From Klebsiella spallanzanii (GTDB taxonomy: Bacteria; Pseudomonadota; Gammaproteobacteria; Enterobacterales; Enterobacteriaceae): DNA of 64,000 nt. Shown in pieces: positions 38,470 through 47,325 of this stretch. The notes beneath the pieces were generated by a model that was given only the letters and a program-made list of their open reading frames with translations, was not told where the DNA came from and made no database searches. The first letter of the stretch is position 1. Each line of letters starts with the position of its first letter. The position numbers and the translations under genes are program-made. The stretch lies in NCBI RefSeq assembly GCF_902158555.1, contig NZ_CABGGS010000012.1, positions 234,880 through 298,879 of the forward strand, in the 5' to 3' direction.

Positions 38470-38545
38470 CCCCGCTCGCGCTACGCTTAGCGGGGCTACG
38501 GCGGGGCGGTAGCCCGGACAGGCGCGTTAAGCGCCGCCTCCGGGA
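38470..38545. repeat. hairpin plus REP unit after sbp
   Basis: CCCCGCT (38470) pairs with AGCGGGG (38489), a likely sbp terminator without a T-run. The REP unit from 38509 reads gtagcccggacaggcgcgtt, then aagcgccgcctccggga. Confidence 0.65.
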
Positions 38546-38630
38546 AAACGGCTTCGCATGTCCCCCTCTGTTTTCATTTAGTCATCAAACTGCGCTACTC
38601 TTCCGTTTCTGGCTGAGACAGGAAAATAGA

Positions 38631-39392
38631 ATGCGAAGAGTACGATACCTTTTATTGGTGCTGCTGGTGGTGGTTCTGGCGGCAATTGCGGGCGGTTATT
38701 ACTGGCTCCATTCCGGCAACCCTGACGCGTTGCGGAAAATTGTTCTGCAACAGTGCGTCCCCAACCAACAGCAGAATCAAAATCCCGCGCCCTGCGCGGA
38801 AGTGAATCTGAAGGGCGGCTATGTCCTGTTTAAAGACCGCAACGGCCCGCTGCAGTATCTGCTGATGCCAACTTACCGTATTAACGGCACCGAAAGCCCT
38901 CTTCTGCTTGACCCACTGACGCCGAACTTCTTCTGGCAGGCCTGGCAGGGGCGTGAAATCATGAGCCAGCATCGTGGCTCTGCCGTATCGGATGATGTAG
39001 TCTCATTGACCATTAATTCGCGCAGCGGACGCACGCAAAATCATTTCCATATTCACATCTCCTGTTTACGGCCTGATGTTCGTACTCAACTGGACAAAGA
39101 GGCTTCCGTCATTAGTAGCCGCTGGTTGCCGCTACCTGGTGGGTTAATGGGCCATGAATATCTGGCGCGCCGGGTCACTGAAACGGAGCTGGCGCAGCGC
39201 AGTCCTTTTCTGATGCTGGCGGAAGAAGTACCGGAAGCGCGTGAGCATATGGGCCGCTTTGCGCTGGCGATGGCGAAACAGAGCGATGGCTCGCTGGTGC
39301 TACTGGCCACCGAGCGTAACCTGCTGACGCTCAATCGCGCATCGGCGGAAGAAATTCAGGACCATAGCTGCGCCATTTTGTCTTCACGCTAA
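38631..39392 (+). CDS. cdh: CDP-diacylglycerol pyrophosphatase
   Basis: A 253-residue inner-membrane enzyme cleaving CDP-diacylglycerol to phosphatidate and CMP. An N-terminal signal anchor [20 protein letters not shown] precedes the periplasmic domain. The HIT-like catalytic motif is [12 protein letters not shown]. The start at 38631 has AGGAAA upstream; a much longer in-frame reading runs back through the REP and sbp and is rejected. Order sbp-cdh agrees with E. coli, where tpiA comes next. Here 6 kb of accessory genes lie between. Confidence 0.94.
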   Translation: MRRVRYLLLVLLVVVLAAIAGGYYWLHSGNPDALRKIVLQQCVPNQQQNQNPAPCAEVNLKGGYVLFKDRNGPLQYLLMPTYRINGTESPLLLDPLTPNFFWQAWQGREIMSQHRGSAVSDDVVSLTINSRSGRTQNHFHIHISCLRPDVRTQLDKEASVISSRWLPLPGGLMGHEYLARRVTETELAQRSPFLMLAEEVPEAREHMGRFALAMAKQSDGSLVLLATERNLLTLNRASAEEIQDHSCAILSSR

Positions 39393-39430
39393 TTTTCTTC
39401 ATGTGCTCACCATTCGTTATCTCCTTGATT

Positions 39431-39460
39431 CTTATCCCGGTTTAATTCCGGGATAAGTTT
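39431..39460 (+). terminator. intrinsic terminator of cdh
   Basis: CTTATCCCGG and CCGGGATAAG form a perfect 10-bp stem with a 7-base loop, followed by TTT. It lies 39 bases past the cdh stop. Confidence 0.7.
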
Positions 39461-39485
39461 ACATCTAAAAAATATGTGAAACTGA

Positions 39486-39521
39486 TCAAAAGATATAAAG
39501 GTATACCTTTATATCTTTTGA
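39486..39521. promoter_or_regulatory. perfect 36-bp palindrome, likely GntR operator
   Basis: The half TCAAAAGATATAAAGGTA is followed directly by its exact inverse complement. The core AAAGGTATACCTTT has the GGT-n-ACC form found in operators of HutC-type GntR repressors. It lies 136 bases before the GPH transporter gene, whose operon ends with a HutC-like GntR gene. The perfect dyad is directly seen; the regulator assignment is inferred. Confidence 0.6.
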
Positions 39522-39657
39522 AGGATGGTTACACTCTCTTCATAGCCTCCATTGCGTGTCGGACAGGCGGCTTATTTATAAAAACGTTTTTATTTCATGT
39601 AGTGACATCATTAATTGTTCACCAGATTTGCGCTGCTAAGCGTAAAGGAATATCAAC

Positions 39658-40992
39658 ATGAAACTTTCTATTGTGGAAAAAATCGGCTTCGGCGCGGGAG
39701 ATATGGCGATAAACGTTGTGATTATCGCCATGCAGCTGCTCCTCGCCTATTTCTATACCGATATCTACGGCCTGAGCGCCGCTGATGTTGGCGTACTGTT
39801 TGTGGTTGTGCGGATGATTGATGCCATTATCGATCCGGCCATGGGGGTTCTTACCGATAAACTGAATACGCGCTGGGGGCGTTATCGCCCGTGGCTGCTG
39901 TGGTTTGCTATTCCTTTTGGCTTCGCCGTTTATTTGATGTTTATTACGCCTGATATGGCTTATATGGCCAAACTGGCATGGGCCTATGGCACCTATATTC
40001 TTATGACCCTGGTCTATACCGCGATCACCATTCCCTATATTTCGATGATTGGCGTGATTACCAGCGACCCCGTAGAACGGTTAAGCGCCAACGGCTATCG
40101 TTTTGTGATGACTAAGATTGCCGCTTTCCTGGTGACTATCGTCGTACCGATGCTTGCCGTCTGGCTGGGGCAGGGTAATAAGGCGCTGGGTTATCAGTTT
40201 TCGATGGGGCTGATGGGCGCGATGGGAGCCTTGTTGTTTATCTTCTGTTTTCTCACCACGCGTGAACGCAGCGAGCCGGAAATTACGTCGTTATCGGTGG
40301 GGAAACAGTTTAAATATCTGTTACGCAACGATCAGTGGATTATTCTCGGCGTTGTTATTCTGCTGCTGATGTGCGGTTATGTTATTCGCGGTTCCGTTGC
40401 CGCTTATTACGCCAAGTATTATCTGAACGGCGGAGATAGCCTGATTTCACCGTTTCTGACCACCGGCGTTATCGCTTCTATTTTAGCGATGATCGCCACC
40501 ACCTGGATAACCAAGTTCTGGGACAAAATTAAAATGTTCCGCTATACCCAGCTCGTCACTTTTGTTCTGAGCGCGCTGATGTATTTCTCCGTCGGTCGTG
40601 AAAATCTTGTCCTGGCCTTTACGTTCTATTTTCTCATTAATTTCTTCTGCGATATGCAAATGCCGGTGTTCTGGTCCTCTATCGCTGAAGCGGTGGATTA
40701 CGGCGAAAAGAAAACTGGTCTGCGCGTTTCCGGGTTGGCGTTTGGCGGCATTCTTTTCTTCCAGAAATTTGGTATGGGGATCGCTGGCGGCGTACTTGGA
40801 TTCCTGCTGAGCCACTTTGGCTATCAAGCCGATGTTGAACAGACCGCACGTTCGCTCACCGGTATTGCGCTGATGATGACGCTCATTCCTGCTCTGTTCC
40901 ACCTTGCGGTTGGACTGCTTATGAAAAAGTATCTGATTAACAACGAATATTATCGTGATATTCAGCTCGCCCTGGCGCAGAAACAGGCATAA
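39658..40992 (+). CDS. GPH-family sugar or nucleoside symporter
   Basis: A 444-residue inner-membrane carrier of the glycoside-pentoside-hexuronide family, a distant paralogue of YicJ in this window. Motifs FGAGDMAINVVII, DAIIDPAMGVLTDKLNTRWGR (split in the usual loop) and the late AEAVDYGEKKTGLR are intact. The ATG at 39658 has AAAGGAA upstream. It is the first gene of a unit with a ScrK-like kinase, an ADP-ribosylglycohydrolase-like protein and a GntR regulator, so it should import the glycoside they handle. E. coli yegTUVW has the same plan but a different transporter family. Confidence 0.87.
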   Translation: MKLSIVEKIGFGAGDMAINVVIIAMQLLLAYFYTDIYGLSAADVGVLFVVVRMIDAIIDPAMGVLTDKLNTRWGRYRPWLLWFAIPFGFAVYLMFITPDMAYMAKLAWAYGTYILMTLVYTAITIPYISMIGVITSDPVERLSANGYRFVMTKIAAFLVTIVVPMLAVWLGQGNKALGYQFSMGLMGAMGALLFIFCFLTTRERSEPEITSLSVGKQFKYLLRNDQWIILGVVILLLMCGYVIRGSVAAYYAKYYLNGGDSLISPFLTTGVIASILAMIATTWITKFWDKIKMFRYTQLVTFVLSALMYFSVGRENLVLAFTFYFLINFFCDMQMPVFWSSIAEAVDYGEKKTGLRVSGLAFGGILFFQKFGMGIAGGVLGFLLSHFGYQADVEQTARSLTGIALMMTLIPALFHLAVGLLMKKYLINNEYYRDIQLALAQKQA

Positions 40993-41002
40993 GGAGGCGC
41001 AA

Positions 41003-41962
41003 ATGAAGGCCATGAATAAGGTTTGGGTTATCGGCGATGCCTCCGTTGATCTGGTGCCGGAAAAACAGAATAGCTACCTGAAGTGCCCCGGCGGTGCATC
41101 GGCGAACGTAGGAGTGTGCGTGGCCAGGCTGGGCGGAGAGTGCGGTTTTATTGGCTGTCTTGGCGATGACGATGCCGGGCGTTTCCTGCGCCAGGTTTTT
41201 CAGGAGAACGCTGTGGATGTCACGTTTCTAAGGCTGGATGCAGCCCTGACCAGCGCGGTGCTGATCGTTAACCTGACGGCTGATGGGGAGCGTAGTTTTA
41301 CCTATCTGGTGCATCCAGGTGCCGATACCTACGTCTCGCCGCAGGACCTGCCGCCGTTCAGGCAGCACGAATGGTTTTACTTCAGCTCAATTGGCCTCAC
41401 CGACAGGCCCGCTCGCGAGGCGTGCCTTGAGGGAGCGAGAAGAATGCGTGAAGCGGGTGGTTACGTACTGTTTGACGTCAATCTGCGCAGCAAAATGTGG
41501 GGGAATACTGATGAAATCCCTGAACTGATCGCCCGGTCCGCCGCGCTGGCTTCTATCTGCAAAGTCTCGGCAGATGAGCTGTGCCAGCTCAGCGGGGCCA
41601 GTCACTGGCAGGATGCGCGTTATTACCTGCGCGATCTAGGCTGTGACACCACGATCATTTCGCTGGGGGCCGATGGCGCGCTGTTGATTACCGCCGAGGG
41701 GGAGTTCCATTTTCCCGCACCACGCGTCGATGTCGTCGATACCACCGGGGCAGGCGATGCTTTTGTCGGCGGCCTGCTGTTCACCCTTTCCCGCGCAAAT
41801 TGCTGGGATCATGCCCTGCTGGCGGAAGCCATCAGCAATGCCAATGCCTGCGGCGCTATGGCGGTGACGGCAAAAGGCGCAATGACCGCTCTGCCGTTTC
41901 CTGAGCAGCTCAACACTTTTCTGTCCAGCCATTCGCTGGCACAAGCCATGACCGTGAAATAA
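41003..41962 (+). CDS. PfkB-family sugar kinase, fructokinase (ScrK)-like
   Basis: A 319-residue ribokinase-fold kinase. It starts KVWVIGDASVDLVPEKQ, has the sugar-binding CPGGASANVGVCVARLGG stretch and the catalytic DTTGAGDAFVGGLL (about residues 250-263, with Asp as base). The late TAKGAMTALP is shared with ScrK fructokinases and aminoimidazole riboside kinase. The sugar may thus be a ketose or riboside. ATG at 41003 has AAGGAGG upstream, 10 bases after the transporter. It is analogous to yegV, whose substrate is also unknown. Confidence 0.87.
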   Translation: MKAMNKVWVIGDASVDLVPEKQNSYLKCPGGASANVGVCVARLGGECGFIGCLGDDDAGRFLRQVFQENAVDVTFLRLDAALTSAVLIVNLTADGERSFTYLVHPGADTYVSPQDLPPFRQHEWFYFSSIGLTDRPAREACLEGARRMREAGGYVLFDVNLRSKMWGNTDEIPELIARSAALASICKVSADELCQLSGASHWQDARYYLRDLGCDTTIISLGADGALLITAEGEFHFPAPRVDVVDTTGAGDAFVGGLLFTLSRANCWDHALLAEAISNANACGAMAVTAKGAMTALPFPEQLNTFLSSHSLAQAMTVK

Positions 41963-41971
41963 GGAGTCATC

Positions 41972-43012
41972 ATGCACGTTGATCAAAACAAAATACTGGG
42001 ATGCCTGGTTGGCGCAGCCGCCGCGGACGCGATGGGAGCCGCGACGGAAGTACGCACCCAGCAGCAGATAAAAGACTATTTTGGCGGCTGGGTGACGACC
42101 TTTCAAAAACCGCCTGCGGACACGTTTGGCCGCTGCAATGAAGCGGGTATGTGCACGGATGATTTTATTCAGGCTAAGTACATTATGGACGCGCTGCTGC
42201 GCCATCAGCGTGAAGTCAGCGACGAAGCGATGCGCGAAGCTTTCCAGCAGTGGCTGGATTATCCTTTCTACGCCAACTTTACCGGTCCGACGACGCGTGC
42301 GGCAATGAAAGCGATATTTAATGATAATCGCGCCTCTTTGCAGGGCGAGCTGGAAGGCGAAAAACAGTCGGTACAGATTATTAATAAAGGAAACGCGGAA
42401 GCCACCAACGGCGCGGCTATGAAGATTTGGCCAGCGGCGGTGTTGCATCTTGGCGATATCGACGCGGCGATTGAATGCGCGCTGCAGATTTGCCGCTTTA
42501 CCCATAACAACGTGCTGGCAATGTCCGGCGCGGCGGCGATGGCGGCGGCAACCAGCGAGGCGTTAAGAGCGCAGACCAACGCAGACAGCATTATTGCTGC
42601 CGGTATTTACGGTGCGCAAAGAGGCTATCTGCTGGCGCAGGAGCAAGGGGCGATGATGGTCGCCGGGCCTTCCGTTGCCCGACGCATTGAGCTGGCCGTG
42701 GATATCGGTAAACGTCATCGCCATTGGGAAACCGCGATTGTTGATATTGCCGATATTATTGGCTCCGGGCTGCACGTGAGTGAAGCGGTGCCCGCGGCCT
42801 TTGGCCTGTTCGCGTGTTGTCCGAATTCTGCGGTAGATGCTATTATCTCCGGCGTTAATATCGGCAATGATACTGATACTGTCGCCACCATGGTTGGGGC
42901 GATTTCCGGCGCATTCCATGGCGTGGAGGCTTTTCCCGCCGATTATTTAACGACCTTGGATCGTATGAATCATTTCGATTTGGCAGAACTGGCCAGGCAA
43001 ATCGCAGGGTAG
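41972..43012 (+). CDS. ADP-ribosylglycohydrolase-family protein (YegU-like)
   Basis: A 346-residue DraG-fold protein. Metal ligands are expected in GCLVGAAAADAMGAATE, in the TDDF of MCTDDFIQAKYIMDAL, and in NIGNDTDTVATMVGAISG, which match the family's three metal-binding segments. Such enzymes split N-glycosidic bonds of ADP-ribosylated molecules; some relatives act on small ribosides. Its place after a transporter and a sugar kinase suggests release of a sugar from an imported glycoside rather than protein de-ADP-ribosylation. It starts 9 bases after the kinase gene. Confidence 0.85.
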   Translation: MHVDQNKILGCLVGAAAADAMGAATEVRTQQQIKDYFGGWVTTFQKPPADTFGRCNEAGMCTDDFIQAKYIMDALLRHQREVSDEAMREAFQQWLDYPFYANFTGPTTRAAMKAIFNDNRASLQGELEGEKQSVQIINKGNAEATNGAAMKIWPAAVLHLGDIDAAIECALQICRFTHNNVLAMSGAAAMAAATSEALRAQTNADSIIAAGIYGAQRGYLLAQEQGAMMVAGPSVARRIELAVDIGKRHRHWETAIVDIADIIGSGLHVSEAVPAAFGLFACCPNSAVDAIISGVNIGNDTDTVATMVGAISGAFHGVEAFPADYLTTLDRMNHFDLAELARQIAG

Positions 43013-43027
43013 CGACTTCACCCTGCC

Positions 43028-43047
43028 GGGGACGGTAAAACGTCCCC
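43028..43047 (+). terminator. hairpin between the ADP-ribosylglycohydrolase and GntR genes
   Basis: GGGGACG and CGTCCCC pair perfectly around GTAAAA. No T-run follows, so it may attenuate or stabilise the mRNA rather than end it. Confidence 0.45.
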
Positions 43048-43065
43048 TGCTGGCGAAGACGTGAG

Positions 43066-43797
43066 GTGCGCAGCTTGCAGGTTGATAAAACGAGCTTTAC
43101 CCCGCTTTATAAGCAACTATTTTTTATCATCTGTCAGCAGATCCAGAACGGGTCTTTGCCTTTGGGTAGCCAACTACCGACGCAAAAAGAGGTCGCCAGG
43201 GCTTATAACGTTTCGCTGATTGTGGTTAAACAGGCCTGGAGCGAACTGATCAATGCGGGCATTATTTCGTCGCAGCGCGGGAGTGGTTCTGTGGTGTGCT
43301 CCGTACCGGAAGGCGTGAGCTATGGTCACACGTTTCGCGGTATTACCAGCGATCTCCAGGACGCCAGCGTGGCGATTGAGAACCGTATTCTGGAAATCGC
43401 GCCGCGCCGCGCGCGCGACGCTCAGGCAGACGGCTTGAGCCTGCCCGCACATCATCACTATCTCTATATTTCGCGTATTCGTTGCCTGAATAACCGCCCA
43501 TTTAACCATGAGAAAATATATCTCGATCTCAGCTTCTTTCCCGGCCTGGAACTGACGCCGCAGGCGCTGGAGCATACGTCGCTCTATTCGTTATTAAACG
43601 TCACAAGCGACTCGGCGATAGAAAAAGTTGAGGCGATTTTACCTTCCGCCGACCTGTGTGAAAAACTGCAAATTGCCGCGAATAAACCGCTGCTATCCGT
43701 TGCCAGACAGACGTTTCAGGCCGGACAAGACAACCCTTTTGAGTATTGTCGCTATTACGTGCTGTCTGAATACTTTGGTGAAATTCATTATCACTGA
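43066..43797 (+). CDS. GntR-family (HutC-type) transcriptional regulator
   Basis: A 243-residue repressor. The winged-helix domain shows FTPLYKQLFFIICQQIQNG followed by LPTQKEVARAYNVSLIVVKQ. The C-terminal UTRA ligand domain ends EYCRYYVLSEYFGEIHYH. The start is uncertain: GTG at 43066 gives MRSLQVDK, but the Shine-Dalgarno-like GTGAGG at 43061 fits TTG at 43075 better. It lies in the same direction after the glycohydrolase gene and corresponds to YegW in E. coli. The 36-bp palindrome before the operon is its likely target. Confidence 0.87.
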   Translation: MRSLQVDKTSFTPLYKQLFFIICQQIQNGSLPLGSQLPTQKEVARAYNVSLIVVKQAWSELINAGIISSQRGSGSVVCSVPEGVSYGHTFRGITSDLQDASVAIENRILEIAPRRARDAQADGLSLPAHHHYLYISRIRCLNNRPFNHEKIYLDLSFFPGLELTPQALEHTSLYSLLNVTSDSAIEKVEAILPSADLCEKLQIAANKPLLSVARQTFQAGQDNPFEYCRYYVLSEYFGEIHYH

Positions 43798-43894
43798 TCT
43801 GTCCGCTTAATCCTGCGATAACCCCACTATATCTGGCGTTTACCTGCCTGACTGTCCGTCGTATTCTTGCTGAAAAAATCGTCAGGAGACAGGT

Positions 43895-45199
43895 ATGTCG
43901 CTCTGGTTGTCCCATCCTCTGTTCCTTCCTTCTATCATCGTTGGCATCACCATTTTGCTCTGGGCGACCTCGCTGCTGCCGGAGTTTATGACCGCACTGC
44001 TGTTTTTTGCCGCCGCGATGATCGCCAAAATCGCGCCGCCGGAGGTGATTTTCGGCGGCTTTGCTTCATCGGCCTTCTGGCTGGTATTCAGCGGCTTTGT
44101 GCTGGGGATCGCCATTCGCAAAACCGGGCTGGCGGACAGGGCGGCCCGCTCGCTCTCGTCGCGCCTCACCGATTCCTGGCCGCTGATGGTTGGTAGCGTG
44201 GTGCTGCTCAGCTATGCCCTGGCCTTTGTTATGCCTTCAAATATGGGGCGCATTGCGCTGCTGATGCCGATTGTGGCGGCCATGGCGAAACGCGCGGGGA
44301 TTGAGGATGGCACGCGCGGTTGGTATGGGCTGGCGCTGGCGGTGGGATTCGGTACTTTCCAGCTGTCGGCCACCATTTTGCCTGCTAACGTCCCGAATCT
44401 GGTGATGAGCGGCGCGGCGGAAGGTTCATACGGCATCCATCTGAATTATGTACCCTATTTACTTCTGCATACGCCGGTGCTCGGTTGGTTAAAAGGGGCG
44501 GTACTGATTGCGCTGATATGCTGGCTGTTTCCCGGTAAACCGCATCCGCCGCGCGACATGACGCCGCTGCCGCCGATGAGCCATGATGAGAAGCGCCTGG
44601 CATGGCTGCTGGCGGTGGTGTTGACGCTCTGGGTGACTGAAAGCTGGCACGGCGTGGGGCCAGCCTGGACGGGGCTGGCGGCGGCGGTGATAACGCTTCT
44701 GCCGCGCGTTGGTTTTATCAACGGCGACGAGTTTTCCAGCGGCGTGAATATCCGTACCTGTATTTACGTCGCCGGGATTCTGGGGCTGGCGATCACCGTA
44801 ACCCAGACGGGTATCGGTAGCGTGATGGGAAATGCGCTGCTGCATATTATGCCGCTGGATAAAGAGAGTCCGTTTACCAGCTTTCTCGCATTGACCGGTA
44901 TTACCAGCGCGCTGAACTTTATTATGACTGCTAACGGCGTTCCGGCGCTGTATACCACCTTCGCGCAGAGCTTTTCCGATGCTACCGGTTTTCCGCTGTT
45001 GAGCGTGATTATGATTCAGGTGCTGGGGTATTCCACGCCGCTGCTGCCGTATCAGGCATCACCGATTGTGGTGGCGATGGGATTAGGGAAAGTACCTGCG
45101 CGGGCGGGGATGCTGCTGTGTATCGCCCTGGCGGCGGTGAGCTATTTGATTCTGCTGCCGTTGGATTATCTGTGGTATCAGGCGTTGGGGAAACTGTAG
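43895..45199 (+). CDS. DASS/SLC13-like anion transporter
   Basis: A 434-residue membrane protein with about eleven helices of the divalent anion:sodium symporter/ion-transporter superfamily. The two halves each have the typical hairpin and loop: VMPSNMGRIALLMPIV in the first, TANGVPALYTTF in the second. Substrates of relatives are citrate, succinate, tartrate or sulfate; none can be chosen. AGGAGAC precedes the ATG. It is 97 bases after the GntR gene, with its own likely promoter, and may or may not belong to that cluster. A REP pair follows. Confidence 0.82.
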   Translation: MSLWLSHPLFLPSIIVGITILLWATSLLPEFMTALLFFAAAMIAKIAPPEVIFGGFASSAFWLVFSGFVLGIAIRKTGLADRAARSLSSRLTDSWPLMVGSVVLLSYALAFVMPSNMGRIALLMPIVAAMAKRAGIEDGTRGWYGLALAVGFGTFQLSATILPANVPNLVMSGAAEGSYGIHLNYVPYLLLHTPVLGWLKGAVLIALICWLFPGKPHPPRDMTPLPPMSHDEKRLAWLLAVVLTLWVTESWHGVGPAWTGLAAAVITLLPRVGFINGDEFSSGVNIRTCIYVAGILGLAITVTQTGIGSVMGNALLHIMPLDKESPFTSFLALTGITSALNFIMTANGVPALYTTFAQSFSDATGFPLLSVIMIQVLGYSTPLLPYQASPIVVAMGLGKVPARAGMLLCIALAAVSYLILLPLDYLWYQALGKL

Positions 45200-45220
45200 C
45201 CTGTTCCGCTTGGGGATTTT

Positions 45221-45289
45221 CCCGGAGGCGGTGCTGCGCACCTGTCCGGGCTACCAGGCGATAACCCCGGTTGCGAAGCGCGACCGGGG
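45221..45289. repeat. REP-like repeat between the DASS gene and tpiA
   Basis: The unit cccggaggcggtgc, then gcacctgtccgggctac is followed by a second hairpin, ccccggttgcg, then cgcgaccgggg. It lies between two convergent genes. Confidence 0.75.
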
Positions 45290-45308
45290 AAAGGCCCACT
45301 AAAGCGAA

Positions 45309-46076
45309 TTACGCGTTTTTCGCGGCTTCAGCTGCTTTAACGATCACCGCGAAAGCGTCAGCTTTCAGGGATGCGCCGCCAACCAGCGCGCCGTCGATGT
45401 CCGGCTGGGTGAACAGCTCAGCGGCGTTGCCCGCGTTAACGGAACCGCCGTACTGGATGATCACTTGTTCAGCAACTTTCGCATCGGCTTTAGCGATGTG
45501 GTCACGGATGAATTTGTGAACCGCCTGAGCCTGGGCTGGGGTAGCGGATTTGCCGGTACCGATCGCCCATACTGGTTCGTAAGCGATAACCACGCCTTCG
45601 AAAGCAGCAGCGCCCTGAGTTTTCAGCACAGCGTCGATCTGACGTGCACAGACTTCTTCCGTTTTGCCCGCTTCGTTTTCCGCTTCGGTTTCACCGATGC
45701 ACAGAACCGGAGTCAGACCCTGTTCTTTCAGCACGGCGAATTTCTTAGCGATCAGCTCGTCGGACTCTTTGTGGTAGGTACGACGCTCGGAGTGGCCGAT
45801 GATGATGTACTGAGCGCCGATGTCTTTCAGCATTTCAGCGCTTGTTTCACCGGTGAATGCGCCGGACAGGTTCAGATCAACGTTCTGCGCGCCCAGGTGG
45901 ATGTGGCTGCCCGCAGCGGCTTGTTTAGCCAGGTCGATATACATTTCAGGCGGAGCAATGGCAACTGCACAACCGGTCACGCCAGCCAGTTCGGTACGCA
46001 GGTTTGCGACCAGTTCGTTTACCATGTGGCGGCTGCCGTTCAGTTTCCAGTTACCCATCACTAAAGGATGTCGCAT
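45309..46076 (-). CDS. tpiA: triose-phosphate isomerase
   Basis: A 255-residue TIM-barrel enzyme interconverting dihydroxyacetone phosphate and glyceraldehyde 3-phosphate. Catalytic Lys is in GNWKLNG, His in IIGHSERR, and Glu in [18 protein letters not shown], with the flexible loop 6 following. Phosphate-binding [12 protein letters not shown] and GALVGGASL are intact. Length is normal. It is followed on the same strand order by yiiQ upstream, as in E. coli. Confidence 0.98.
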   Translation of the reverse strand: MRHPLVMGNWKLNGSRHMVNELVANLRTELAGVTGCAVAIAPPEMYIDLAKQAAAGSHIHLGAQNVDLNLSGAFTGETSAEMLKDIGAQYIIIGHSERRTYHKESDELIAKKFAVLKEQGLTPVLCIGETEAENEAGKTEEVCARQIDAVLKTQGAAAFEGVVIAYEPVWAIGTGKSATPAQAQAVHKFIRDHIAKADAKVAEQVIIQYGGSVNAGNAAELFTQPDIDGALVGGASLKADAFAVIVKAAEAAKNA

Positions 46077-46184
46077 TTTTATTCTCCACGCGTCAAAGCG
46101 AATTAAGGAATATAGCCGCCCCCGGGGGCAGCATGGTCTGTGAAACAGTATAGAGATTCATCACTGGAAAGGCTTTGCTTTTTG

Positions 46185-46784
46185 TCATTTATTGTTGCCT
46201 TCCAGCGTTTCAGATAGCGCCAGCTTAATCGGTTCAACAGCGAAGGTCAGCCCTTTTTCGCCGTTGTCCGCCACCACATAGCGCACCGCGCCTTCGGTTT
46301 CCGTGAAGTAACGTTTACCTTTCCCGGCTGTCAGCAGTTTTTGCAGCTTCTGCTGGCTCTGCGCTGCGCTAAGCGTCGGTACGAAAGCGCGTATAACGGC
46401 GCTCATATACTCCTGTGCTTTGGCTTTTGCCGCTTTTTGCTGCGGTCCCTGAATCGGTAGCCAGGTAATCTGCATCGATTTGATTTTGAGCGTACCGCGC
46501 TCAAGCGCGGTGGACGCGTAAAGATTCTCGTTGATCTTCGTGGCCGCACGGGTCAGGTTGGCCTGGTCTCTACTGGAAACGACGGAGCGGAATTCATTAA
46601 GTGATAGCTTTGGGTTGTCGGCGTTGAATTTTTCCCGGAACTCGCTGATGGAAATGTCAAACACCGGTGCGCCGGAGAGAAGATAGGGGGCAGTTGCGTT
46701 GGATTCAGCTTCTGCGGACAACGCCTTTTGGCCGACGGATAACGCCGTCAGCCCCATTAAACATAAGGTTGCCCACTTCTTCAT
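46185..46784 (-). CDS. yiiQ: DUF1454 periplasmic protein YiiQ
   Basis: A 199-residue exported protein of unknown function, with signal peptide LCLMGLTALSVGQKALSA. The mature part includes APVFDISISEFREKFN and the C-terminal TFAVEPIKLALSETLEG. It is conserved in enterobacteria between tpiA and yiiR, as seen here. No catalytic motif is visible. Confidence 0.9.
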   Translation of the reverse strand: MKKWATLCLMGLTALSVGQKALSAEAESNATAPYLLSGAPVFDISISEFREKFNADNPKLSLNEFRSVVSSRDQANLTRAATKINENLYASTALERGTLKIKSMQITWLPIQGPQQKAAKAKAQEYMSAVIRAFVPTLSAAQSQQKLQKLLTAGKGKRYFTETEGAVRYVVADNGEKGLTFAVEPIKLALSETLEGNNK

Positions 46785-46896
46785 GCCTATCTTTCCTTTT
46801 TTTGTCTGCTGACGATTAAAACGAGAACCGTCACGCTTGTCAAAAAGTCACGCCTTCAGGGTAAACTACGCCAGTGATGATGATAAGGAATAAAAC

Positions 46897-47325
46897 ATGA
46901 CCCTACAGCAGTGGTTATTCTCAATTAAAGGGCGGATTGGACGTCGCGACTTCTGGATCTGGATGGCTATCTGGATAATGACCATGAGCGCGCTGTTCAC
47001 GCTGGCTGGCAGCAATCTTCTCAATTTGCAGACTGCGGCTTTTATTCTGGTGTGCCTGCTGTGGCCGACGGCTGCGGTGACGATCAAACGCCTGCACGAT
47101 AGGGGTAAATCCGGGCTCTGGGCGCTGTTGATGATTCTGGCGTGGATGCTGCTGGCGGGTAACTGGTCGATGCTGCCAGGCGTCTGGCAGTGGGGCGTCG
47201 GGCGGTTTATACCGACGCTGATTATCGTCATGATGCTTATCGACCTGGGCGCGTTTGTCGGCACCCAGGGCGCAAATAAGTTTGGTAAAGAGACACTCGA
47301 CGTCCGCTGGAAAGCGGAGTCCTGA
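46897..47325 (+). CDS. yiiR: DUF805 inner-membrane protein YiiR
   Basis: A 142-residue protein with about four membrane helices. The DUF805 start is WLFSIKGRIGRRDFWIW, and the RLHDRGKSGLWALL stretch is the family hallmark. Function is unknown. It is convergent with fpr, and the stop codons are directly adjacent. Confidence 0.92.
   Translation: MTLQQWLFSIKGRIGRRDFWIWMAIWIMTMSALFTLAGSNLLNLQTAAFILVCLLWPTAAVTIKRLHDRGKSGLWALLMILAWMLLAGNWSMLPGVWQWGVGRFIPTLIIVMMLIDLGAFVGTQGANKFGKETLDVRWKAES

Noticed and set aside
38373-38630. Extension of cdh back through the REP into sbp
   Set aside because: It reads through a repeat and the sbp 3' end. The signal anchor begins at 38631.
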